The position numbers and the translations under genes are program-made. Under the pieces are notes generated by a model. That model was not told where the DNA came from, did not search any database, and was given only the letters and a program-made list of their open reading frames with translations. DNA of 6,280 bases from Gammaproteobacteria bacterium (GTDB lineage: Bacteria; Pseudomonadota; Gammaproteobacteria; Burkholderiales; Burkholderiaceae_E): assembly GCA_030425615.1 (NCBI GenBank), contig JAUIAI010000168.1, positions 1 to 6,280 on the forward strand. Reading direction: 5' to 3'. Shown here in pieces: positions 1-5,185 of the stretch (its first letter is position 1; every line of letters starts with the position of its first letter).

Positions 1-252
1 CCCGACCCCGACCGAGCCGCTGCGCTCGAGCGCGCGATGCAGCCGGCGCTCGACCACCTGGAGAACCTCTTGGCCGACGGGCGCCCCCTGCTCACCGGAG
101 AGTCTGTCGCCGTAGCGGACCTGACGCTGGCCGCGGCTTTGCAGTTCGCCCGTTTCACGAAGTCCGACCTGCTCGGCGAACGCCCGCGACTGCGGGCCTG
201 GGACGCCCGATTTCGCGAGCGTCCCGCGGCGCGTTCCGTGCTGCAGTGGTAG
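1..252 (+). CDS. Glutathione S-transferase family protein, C-terminal part (5' end outside window)
   Basis: The frame is open from base 1 and ends at TAG 250-252. The ATG at 37 is most likely internal, because coding sequence continues upstream of it. The visible 83 residues look like the all-helical C-terminal domain of a cytosolic glutathione S-transferase. A helix (LERAMQPALDHLENLLADG) is followed by PLLTGESVAVADLTLAAAL, which matches the conserved turn where an Asp caps helix 6 of the domain (S-V-A-x-A-D-L-T). The end, PRLRAWDARFRERPAARSVL, is the usual last helix. Family members conjugate glutathione to electrophiles or act as glutathione-dependent isomerases or dehalogenases. The thioredoxin-like domain that binds glutathione lies off-window, so class and substrate cannot be assigned. 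The gene converges on the SDR gene with a 25-bp gap. Confidence 0.8.
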   Translation, partial: PDPDRAAALERAMQPALDHLENLLADGRPLLTGESVAVADLTLAAALQFARFTKSDLLGERPRLRAWDARFRERPAARSVLQW

Positions 253-256
253 TTCC

Positions 257-281
257 GTGACCGGCGCACGCCGCCGGTCAC
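257..281. terminator. Perfect 10-bp hairpin between convergent genes, probable bidirectional terminator
   Basis: GTGACCGGCG (257-266) is the exact reverse complement of CGCCGGTCAC (272-281), with a 5-nt loop CACGC. The hairpin starts five bases after the stop of the GST-like gene and includes the TGA stop (278-280) of the minus-strand SDR gene. Position and symmetry suggest transcription termination or 3'-end protection in both directions. Neither side has a clear T-tract, so it is not a textbook intrinsic terminator. Confidence 0.6.
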
Positions 282-1051
282 CCGTTCCACCATGCCGGCG
301 TGGAAAAGGGCCTGAGATCGATCTCGTGCGTCCAGGCCGAGCGGTGCTGATGCGCCAGGTGCCAATAGGTTTCCGCGACTTCCGCCGGCTTGAGCATGCC
401 GTCGTGCTGGCCGCCCCGGGAGTCCAGCATGGCCTTGAATCGTTCCGCCCCGAGCATGCGGCCCAGCGTATCCGGCGCCTCGACGGCACCGTCGATCAGG
501 ATGTGCGTCACGTGCACGCCCTGGGGTGCGAACTCCGCATTCAGGCTCTGACAGAGCATGCGCCGCCCGCCCATGGCCGACGCATGCGAATGCTGACCCG
601 GGTTGCCGCGCATCGCGGCCGTGGCCGAGGTGACCAGCAACGAGCCCCGGCCACGGGCGGTCATGTGCGGCATGAGCACCGATGCGAGCCGGAACAGCGA
701 GAAGGTGGCCAGGCGCCAGCCCAGCTCGAATGCCTTGGGCGAGGTGTCGGCAAGCCGCCGGTCGCCGATCTGCGCGCCGAGATTGAAGACTCCCACCTCG
801 ATCGGTCCGATATCGCGCTCGACCTCCTCGACCGCCAGCTCGATGCTGCCGTCCTCGACCGCATTCAGCAGACGACCGGTGGCCAGGCCTCCCTCCTGAA
901 CGATCGAGGCGACCAGCCGGGCGAGCCCGTCCTCACCGGAGCGGCGACAGGCCACGGCGTGGTACCCGCCGCGCGCAAAGCGCGCCGCGACGTGCCCGCC
1001 GATGCCCGCGCCGGCACCCATCACCAGGCAGACCGGCTTTTGCTCGCTCAT
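278..1051 (-). CDS. SDR-fold protein (short-chain dehydrogenase/reductase family) lacking the YxxxK catalytic pair
   Basis: This is a 257-residue Rossmann-fold protein, a normal length for a classical SDR. Residues 11-18 (MGAGAGIG) form the glycine-rich dinucleotide loop. N90-L-G-A stands where classical SDRs have NNAG. S142 in LLVTSATAAMRG matches the catalytic Ser. The segment that should hold YxxxK reads H156-A-S-A-M160, when aligned through the following helix and APQGVHV. Both the catalytic Tyr and Lys therefore appear replaced, so ordinary carbonyl/alcohol redox chemistry is doubtful. The C-terminus (HRSAWTHEIDLRPF) resembles the usual SDR end. I chose the ATG at 1051-1049 because GGAG (1058-1061) lies 6 nt upstream. 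An in-frame ATG four codons earlier (1063-1061) has no such site. The gene is divergent from the TRAP operon and has its own candidate promoter at 1088-1116. The fold is confident; the function is unknown. Confidence 0.88.
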   Translation of the reverse strand: MSEQKPVCLVMGAGAGIGGHVAARFARGGYHAVACRRSGEDGLARLVASIVQEGGLATGRLLNAVEDGSIELAVEEVERDIGPIEVGVFNLGAQIGDRRLADTSPKAFELGWRLATFSLFRLASVLMPHMTARGRGSLLVTSATAAMRGNPGQHSHASAMGGRRMLCQSLNAEFAPQGVHVTHILIDGAVEAPDTLGRMLGAERFKAMLDSRGGQHDGMLKPAEVAETYWHLAHQHRSAWTHEIDLRPFSTPAWWNG

Positions 1052-1057
1052 CGCTGT

Positions 1058-1061
1058 CTCC
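1058..1061 (-). promoter_or_regulatory. Ribosome binding site of the SDR gene
   Basis: On the minus strand GGAG sits 6 nt before the ATG at 1051. It overlaps the earlier in-frame ATG (1063-1061), so it can serve only the downstream one, giving a protein that starts MSEQKP. Confidence 0.6.
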
Positions 1062-1087
1062 ATGCTGGCAACACCCTGGAGCGGGCC

Positions 1088-1116
1088 ATTCTGGCGGCTC
1101 CCAGGGTCGCTGTCCA
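1088..1116 (-). promoter_or_regulatory. Candidate sigma70 promoter for the SDR gene
   Basis: Reading the minus strand, TGGACA (1116-1111, five of six matches to TTGACA) is followed after 17 nt by CAGAAT (1093-1088, four of six matches to TATAAT). Transcription would start near 1081, giving a short leader of about 30 nt before the SDR start at 1051. Spacing and position fit well, but the match was found by eye. Confidence 0.5.
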
Positions 1117-1132
1117 ACGCACGAGACTGCGC

Positions 1133-1161
1133 TTGACACGCTGACGGGCCCTCCGTAGATT
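1133..1161 (+). promoter_or_regulatory. Candidate sigma70 promoter for the TRAP transporter operon
   Basis: A perfect TTGACA -35 box (1133-1138) is followed after exactly 17 nt by TAGATT (1156-1161, four of six matches to TATAAT). Transcription would begin near 1168, about 190 nt before the permease start. It lies back to back with the minus-strand promoter at 1088-1116, 16 bp away, as expected for a shared divergent control region. Confidence 0.6.
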
Positions 1162-1187
1162 GCAATGCCGACGACAATTGGCAATGC
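1159..1187. promoter_or_regulatory. Paired ATTG/CAAT palindromes, candidate operator
   Basis: ATTGCAAT (1159-1166) and ATTGGCAAT (1177-1185) are both palindromes built on ATTG and CAAT, with spacers of 0 and 1 bp. Each also lies within a GCAATGC direct repeat (1162-1168 and 1181-1187), with starts 19 bp apart, close to two helical turns. The first overlaps the -10 box of the rightward promoter and the second sits just past its predicted start. That is where a repressor would bind. No regulator gene is in the window, so the protein is unknown. Confidence 0.4.
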
Positions 1188-1226
1188 GGTCTTCGCGCCG
1201 CCCCGCCATTCCAGGAGACGAGACCC

Positions 1227-1361
1227 GTGGTTCACGAGTTGCCCATGCGTGGCAGAGTCCACGCCGGCATCCTGCCCGTAGCGCGGGTCCTTTGCCTGTC
1301 GAATGCACGTCTGCTCCGGCCGTTCCGGTCAGATTTCCCTGTGGTGCGTGCGGTGCGATGA
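1227..1361 (+). CDS. Possible 44-codon leader ORF coupled to the TRAP permease
   Basis: This GTG-started ORF encodes 44 residues beginning VHELPMRGRV and rich in Arg; I recognise no family. Support is indirect. AGGAG (1213-1217) lies 9 nt before the GTG. The TGA stop (1359-1361) overlaps the permease ATG (1358-1360) as ATGA. The permease has no convincing ribosome site of its own, so coupled translation would explain how it is translated. The second codon position has visibly lower GC than the first and third, as in real genes of this window. Against it, short open frames are common in GC-rich DNA and ATGA can arise by chance. ATG at 1245 is an alternative start. It could be a leader peptide, a small protein or a chance ORF. 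Confidence 0.35.
   Translation: MVHELPMRGRVHAGILPVARVLCLSNARLLRPFRSDFPVVRAVR
1247..1264 (+). other. Hairpin in the TRAP operon leader
   Basis: GCGTGG (1247-1252) pairs perfectly with CCACGC (1259-1264) around a 6-nt loop, 20 nt into the possible leader ORF. It could fold in the roughly 190-nt untranslated or leader region. I see no known riboswitch pattern, no run of T and no clear alternative pairing partner, so a regulatory role is only a possibility. Confidence 0.3.
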
Positions 1362-3268
1362 GTACACCGACCGCGAGCGTCACCCGGGCACTCGCCCTCT
1401 TGCTGGGTTTCGGTGTTGCCGTCCAGTCGATCTACACGGCCTGGGCGGGCGTGTTCGATCCCGGCCTGCACCGCCCGATCATCGCCTGGGTCTGCGTGCT
1501 GATCGCGATCCTGTACCGCGTTCATCTGCGGCAGGACGGTCCGCGCCTGCCCGCCTTGCTTATCGACGCCGTCCTGATCGCCGCGATCTCGCTGGGCATC
1601 TGGCGCTTCCTCGTCAACGCCGACAATGTCGAGAACATGCTCGTGGACTTCTCACGGTCCGATCAGATCATCGCGCTGGCGGCGGTGATCGGGCTGGTGG
1701 AGGTTTCGCGGCGTGAATTCGGCTGGGGCCTGGCGGGGTTCGCGGCCCTGACGCTCGTCTATTGCTTCTGGGGCCAGCATCTGTCGGGATGGCTCGGCCA
1801 TGCCGGGTTCTCACTCGATCAGTCGATGCAGGGCATCTGGTACGGCTTCCAGGGTGTGTTCGGCATGCCCGTGGCGATCCTGCTCGAAGTCCTGTTCATC
1901 TACATCGTGTTCGGCGTGGTGCTGGAGGCCACGGGGGCCGGGCACTCGATGATCCGCATGTCGCTCTGGATCGTCGGCCGGATCTCCGGGGGTGCCGCCC
2001 ATGCCGCCATCGTGGCGAGCAGCCTGTTCGGCGCGGTCTCCGGCAGCGTCGTCGCCAATGTGGTCGGGACCGGCACCTTCACGATCCCGATGATCCGCAA
2101 GCAGGGGTTCAGCCCGGCGTTCGCCGGCGCCGTCGAGGCCGCGGCATCGTCGGGCGGTCAGATCGTGCCGCCGGTCATGGGCGCTGCCGCCTTCCTGATG
2201 GCGCAGCTCACGGGGATCTCGTACCTGACCATCTGCATCGCCGCGCTCGTACCGGCGCTGATCTATTACGGATCGCTGTTCCTGGCCGTCTATGTCGAAG
2301 CGCGCAAGCTCGGCATCCGCGGACTGAGCCGCGAGGAGCTGCCGCGCCCGACCCTGCAGGACTGGCTGCACGCGCTGATGTTCATCGGCCCGATCCTGAC
2401 CATCATCGGCGTCATGCTCACCGGCCGCTCGCCCGCCATGGCCGGCTTCTGGGCCACGATGGTCGGCCTCGCACTGGGCTTTCTCAACGCGGACGTCCGA
2501 CGCCGGCCCTGGGTGCTGATCGACGCACTGGCGCGGGCGGGAATCAACTGTGCACGCATCCTGGTGGCCGTGGGCGCCATCGGCATCGTCATCGCGGGCC
2601 TGAACCTCACCGGGCTCGGCCTGAGCTTCGCGCAGGCCGTGCTCACCGTGGCCGACCAGTCCCTGCTGCTCGGGCTGCTGCTCACGGCGCTGGCCTGCAT
2701 CGCCCTGGGAACCGGGCTGCCCACCCTGCCGTCCTACCTGATCATCGTGCTGGTCATGGGGCCGGCCATCGCCAAGCTCGGCGTGCCCCTGCTGGCCATT
2801 CACATGTTCGTCTTCTACTACGGGATCATCTCTCACCTGACCCCGCCGGTGGCACTCGCGGCCATGGCCGCCGCACCCATCGCCGAGGCCAATCCCGTTT
2901 CCGTGGCCATCACCGGCACCCGGCTGGCCCTGGTGAAGTTCGTGCTGCCGTTCGTGTTCGTGTTCAATCCGTCGCTGCTGATCGTCGTCGGTTTCGACGC
3001 TGCCGAGTTCGCCTGGGCCGCGCTGCGCATCGTGGTGGTGACCGTCGCGGTGACCACGGCCCTGGCCCGGTTCGACGCCCGTCCGCTGTCCCGCCTGGAC
3101 GCCGCGCTGAGAATTCTCGGCGCCGCGCTGGCGCTGGTTCAGACACCCGCCGTGGCGGCGGCCGGCATCGCGCTCGTCGCGGCCTGCTTCGCCGTTCATC
3201 GCTTCGGTCGGCGGGGGCAATCGACCCCTCCTCCGGCCTCATTCCGAGAGAAGGAGACCTCCTCATGA
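1358..3268 (+). CDS. TRAP transporter permease, fused 4TM/12TM subunits (TAXI type)
   Basis: This inner-membrane protein has the small (DctQ-like) and large (DctM-like) TRAP subunits in one 636-residue chain, as is usual for TAXI-type TRAP systems. Such systems import organic acids or other small solutes using an ion gradient and a periplasmic binding protein. Hydrophobic segments run almost throughout. The first four (within about residues 8-140) form the DctQ-like part. The DctM-like part follows from about 170, with hallmark stretches GSVVANVVGTGTFTIP (229-244), SSGGQIVPPVMGAAAF (264-279), GTGLPTLPSY (451-460) and YYGIISHLTPPVALA (487-501). Additional hydrophobic helices lie at about 550-615. 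I chose the ATG at 1358 because the in-frame sequence upstream (from 1160) is hydrophilic, Arg/Pro-rich and unlike the family. No strong ribosome site precedes it. Its stop overlaps the next gene's start by 4 bp, so the two are co-translated. Confidence 0.93.
   Translation: MSTPTASVTRALALLLGFGVAVQSIYTAWAGVFDPGLHRPIIAWVCVLIAILYRVHLRQDGPRLPALLIDAVLIAAISLGIWRFLVNADNVENMLVDFSRSDQIIALAAVIGLVEVSRREFGWGLAGFAALTLVYCFWGQHLSGWLGHAGFSLDQSMQGIWYGFQGVFGMPVAILLEVLFIYIVFGVVLEATGAGHSMIRMSLWIVGRISGGAAHAAIVASSLFGAVSGSVVANVVGTGTFTIPMIRKQGFSPAFAGAVEAAASSGGQIVPPVMGAAAFLMAQLTGISYLTICIAALVPALIYYGSLFLAVYVEARKLGIRGLSREELPRPTLQDWLHALMFIGPILTIIGVMLTGRSPAMAGFWATMVGLALGFLNADVRRRPWVLIDALARAGINCARILVAVGAIGIVIAGLNLTGLGLSFAQAVLTVADQSLLLGLLLTALACIALGTGLPTLPSYLIIVLVMGPAIAKLGVPLLAIHMFVFYYGIISHLTPPVALAAMAAAPIAEANPVSVAITGTRLALVKFVLPFVFVFNPSLLIVVGFDAAEFAWAALRIVVVTVAVTTALARFDARPLSRLDAALRILGAALALVQTPAVAAAGIALVAACFAVHRFGRRGQSTPPPASFREKETSS
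3251..3256 (+). promoter_or_regulatory. Strong ribosome binding site of the TAXI binding protein gene
   Basis: AAGGAG lies 8 nt before the ATG at 3265, inside the end of the permease gene. It fixes the start of the binding protein, whose frame is open for about 500 codons upstream. A strong site here fits the need for more binding protein than permease. Confidence 0.75.
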
Positions 3269-4302
3269 AATCGACCCGACTTCGCCGTACGCTCACCACG
3301 CTCGCGGCGGCCGTCACAATCGTTGCCGCGGCGCCGGTCAGCGCCGAGACCACGACGCTTCGCGTGCAGACCGGGGCGCCCGGGTCGTCGACGTTCGTGT
3401 TCATCACGGCGATGCAGACCGTGCTTCAGAAGTACATGCCGGTGCAGCTCAAGGTCACGTCCGGCCAGGCGGCAACACGTTCCACGCTGGACGCGGCCCG
3501 CGGTAACACCGACCTGTTCACCTCGGCGCCGTCCATCAACAAGTACATGGGCGAAGGCATCGCCATGTTCTCGAAGATGGCCGACGCGCCCAAGCTGTTC
3601 AAGGAGAACGTGCGCGGCATCCTGAACCACGAGCTCGGGCCCTACCACATCATCACGTACGACAGCTCGGGCATCAAGGAGCTCAAGGACATCAAGGGTC
3701 GCAAGGGCTTCATCGGCCCGCCGGGGGGCGCGGCCACCGTGGTGGCGCTGGCGGTCATCGAGGGGGCCACCGGCTATCAGGCGAACGTCGATTTCGAGCA
3801 GGCCAAGCTCGACTGGACCTCGGGCACGCAGGCGTTCCAGGATCGTCAGGTGGACTTCGCGATCATTCCCACCATGCTGCCCAGCCCCAGCGTGGAGCAG
3901 TTCGCCCTGCTGGACAAGATCCGGCTCATCGACATTCCCCAGGAGGCCATCGACACCCCGCCCATGAAGAAGATCCTGGGCATCCCGGGGCGCACCATGG
4001 TGAAGATCCCGCCGGACGCCTACGGCGAGAACCAGGTGAACACCGAGCCGGTCAAGGCGGTCGGATCCTGGGTGGGTCTGAGCACGCGCACGCAGATGGA
4101 CGAGGAACTGGTCTACCAGATCACCAAGACCATCTTCGAGCACATCGACGAGATCCACGCGGCCGCGGCGTTCCTCAAGGGCATCACCACCGAGACCGCG
4201 CTCAGCGAGATGAACGCGCCGCTGCATCCGGGCGCGCTTCGTTACTACCGCGAGATCGGGGTGAACGTGCCCGAGGCGCTCGTCCCGCCCGAGGCGAAGT
4301 AA
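3265..4302 (+). CDS. TRAP transporter solute-binding protein, TAXI family
   Basis: This 345-residue periplasmic protein captures the substrate and delivers it to the fused permease encoded just upstream (4-bp ATGA overlap). Residues 1-27 form a clear Sec signal peptide: a basic start (MKSTRLRRT), a hydrophobic core and a VSA cleavage site before E28. The mature protein opens with LRVQTGAPGSSTFVF (32-46), the typical first strand and loop of TAXI proteins. Other typical parts are VTSGQAATRSTLDAARGNTD (64-83), the hinge-like KELKDIKGRKGFIGPPGG (138-155) and the end HPGALRYYREIG (321-332). The mature protein has no cysteine, so it is not a lipoprotein. TAXI ligands known in the family include glutamate/glutamine-like and other carboxylates. 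The ligand here cannot be read, but a nearby dehydratase of hydroxy-acid type makes a hydroxylated carboxylate or hydroxyproline-like compound a fair guess. Confidence 0.93.
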   Translation: MKSTRLRRTLTTLAAAVTIVAAAPVSAETTTLRVQTGAPGSSTFVFITAMQTVLQKYMPVQLKVTSGQAATRSTLDAARGNTDLFTSAPSINKYMGEGIAMFSKMADAPKLFKENVRGILNHELGPYHIITYDSSGIKELKDIKGRKGFIGPPGGAATVVALAVIEGATGYQANVDFEQAKLDWTSGTQAFQDRQVDFAIIPTMLPSPSVEQFALLDKIRLIDIPQEAIDTPPMKKILGIPGRTMVKIPPDAYGENQVNTEPVKAVGSWVGLSTRTQMDEELVYQITKTIFEHIDEIHAAAAFLKGITTETALSEMNAPLHPGALRYYREIGVNVPEALVPPEAK

Positions 4303-4313
4303 GACGCACCGCA

Positions 4314-4342
4314 CCGGGGGCCGGCCGGCGCCCCGCCCCCGG
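4314..4342. terminator. GC-rich hairpin between convergent operons, possible terminator
   Basis: CCGGGGGC (4314-4321) pairs perfectly with GCCCCCGG (4335-4342) around a 13-nt GC-rich loop that offers alternative pairings. It begins 12 nt after the binding-protein stop and ends 15 nt before the stop of the minus-strand gene. The place suits a bidirectional terminator, but there is no T-tract on either strand, so Rho or RNA stability may matter instead. Confidence 0.4.
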
Positions 4343-4356
4343 GAGTCGGCCGCCGC

Positions 4357-4701
4357 TCAGACCTTGCGGTACATGGCGTGCACACGGTTGCTGGTGTGCG
4401 GCCGGATCTCGGACGGCCAGCGGCCCTTCTCGACGGCCGCGGCCCACTCGGGACTCGCGGGCACCTGCGGCGAATCGATCTCGTAGATCGCCGTGTAGAC
4501 CGGACTCGGGGCCGGCATGTCCTTCGTGCCGCCGGCGATCGCGAGCTGGAACGGCTCTCCCTTCATGCGACTCACGGCGCGCACGCCGGGCACCTCGAGC
4601 AGGAAGCGCACGTGCTCGTCATAGACCTCGTTGAACAAGGCCTCCTTGGCGGGCTCGACATCCATCGAGACGATCATCACATACGGGGCTTCGGTCGTCA
4701 T
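4357..4701 (-). CDS. Small protein of unknown function, predicted ferredoxin-like alpha/beta fold (dimeric alpha-beta barrel type)
   Basis: This 114-residue soluble protein has no signal peptide or membrane segment. The pattern looks like the beta-alpha-beta repeat of dimeric alpha-beta barrel proteins (EthD, DUF4286 and relatives). A first strand YVMIVSMDV is followed by the helix KEALFNEVYDEHVRFLLEV, a strand GVRAVSRMKG, a second strand YTAIYEIDS and the helix SPEWAAAVEKG. The end RPHTSNRVHAMYRKV would be a last strand. The motif E-H-V near residue 30 resembles the WxxEH-type segment of such families. Proteins of this fold are small dimeric enzymes or binding proteins acting on organic acids and aromatic compounds; a specific activity cannot be given. 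The start is supported by AGGAG (4712-4708) 6 nt upstream. It is third in the aconitase-X operon, 61 bp downstream of the swivel subunit, so it may act on the dehydratase's substrate or product. Confidence 0.8.
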   Translation of the reverse strand: MTTEAPYVMIVSMDVEPAKEALFNEVYDEHVRFLLEVPGVRAVSRMKGEPFQLAIAGGTKDMPAPSPVYTAIYEIDSPQVPASPEWAAAVEKGRWPSEIRPHTSNRVHAMYRKV

Positions 4702-4720
4702 GGGGTTCTCCTGACAGTCT

Positions 4721-4735
4721 GCGCGGACTCCGCGC
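4721..4735 (-). other. Small perfect hairpin between the aconitase-X swivel gene and the small gene
   Basis: GCGCGG (4721-4726) and CCGCGC (4730-4735) pair perfectly around a 3-nt loop in the 61-bp gap. On the minus-strand transcript it lies just before the ribosome site of the small gene. It has no T-tract. It could lower read-through or protect an mRNA end, or be chance in GC-rich DNA. Confidence 0.3.
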
Positions 4736-4762
4736 GGGATAAGACACTTCTGAACGCGTGGC

Positions 4763-5185
4763 TCACGGCGAGTCGTGTTCGATGACCACGCGGCCTCGGG
4801 AGGGGTACACGCTGACCCGCTGGCCCGTGCGGATCAGCGACGTGACGTCGCCGGCTTCGAAACGGTCGCAAAGCGCCAGGTTCGCCAGCGCGGCGCCTTG
4901 CGCGAGGATGGTGTTCGCCGCATTGAACAGGATGGCCCGCGGCGCGATGCCCCGCGACACCATCTCGTGGAGCATCCAGGCGGTAGCAACGCCGCCCTTG
5001 GCGGTGTTCAGCACGAGCACCCTGTCCCGGTACGACTGGCCGGCCAGCGCATGCTGGGGTCTCGAGAACACGCCGTTGATCCTGTCCAGATCATAGCGGG
5101 CGGAGAAGTCGTCACGCGCGACGAGGGCCACGCCCGTGACGTCCGGCCCGATGCCGACATGGCAGGCGAGTTCGAGCGCGCTCAT
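4763..5185 (-). CDS. Aconitase X swivel-domain (small) subunit, DUF126 family
   Basis: This 140-residue protein is the small swivel subunit of a split aconitase X, which closes over the active site of the large subunit. Family marks, by position, are GVALVARDDFSARYDLD (18-34), the phosphate-loop-like region HALAGQSYRDRVLVL (45-59), MLHEMVSRGIAPRAILF (71-87) and AANTILAQGAALANLAL (89-105). The usual glycine/serine turn, whose Ser is regarded as part of the active site, is usually written GSS. Here it reads A62-K-G-G-V-A-T-A, so that Ser is missing and T68 is the nearest hydroxyl. The ATG at 5185 overlaps the TGA of the large subunit (5184-5182) by 4 bp, which points to coupled translation and equal amounts. 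There is only a weak ribosome site. The in-frame extension upstream to 5440 is a shadow of the large subunit. Confidence 0.9.
   Translation of the reverse strand: MSALELACHVGIGPDVTGVALVARDDFSARYDLDRINGVFSRPQHALAGQSYRDRVLVLNTAKGGVATAWMLHEMVSRGIAPRAILFNAANTILAQGAALANLALCDRFEAGDVTSLIRTGQRVSVYPSRGRVVIEHDSP

Larger units (their letters stand above)
1052..1357. other. Divergent intergenic control region (306 bp)
   Basis: Between the SDR and TRAP permease starts there is no recognisable protein-family gene. The stretch holds the two back-to-back promoters, the ATTG/CAAT palindromes, the leader hairpin and the possible 44-codon ORF. The longer in-frame extension of the permease frame (from 1160) is hydrophilic and Arg-rich, so I treat it as untranslated. 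Confidence 0.6.

Noticed and set aside
257..1144. 295-codon plus-strand ORF opposite the SDR gene
   Set aside because: It is Arg/His/Gly-rich and without family features. The minus-strand SDR has a nucleotide-binding loop, a normal length, a ribosome site and a promoter.
1160..1357. A 66-residue N-terminal extension of the TRAP permease from the ATG at 1160
   Set aside because: The ATG overlaps the -10 box of the predicted promoter, and the extension is hydrophilic and Arg/Pro-rich. The family-like first membrane helix begins just after the ATG at 1358.
1811..3220. 469-codon minus-strand ORF opposite the TRAP permease
   Set aside because: The protein is low-complexity, rich in Gly, His, Arg, Asp and Gln, and antisense to a convincing membrane protein. 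It is a shadow of third-position GC bias.
1762..3264. About 500 open codons on the + strand in the frame of the TAXI binding protein, running through the permease gene
   Set aside because: The translation is rich in Arg, Gly, His and Pro with no family pattern, and the signal peptide and ribosome site place the true start at 3265. It is a frame shadow caused by high GC.
3196..4314. 372-codon minus-strand ORF opposite the TAXI binding protein
   Set aside because: It shows Arg/Leu/Gly-rich composition with no recognisable domain, opposite a complete and well-matched gene.
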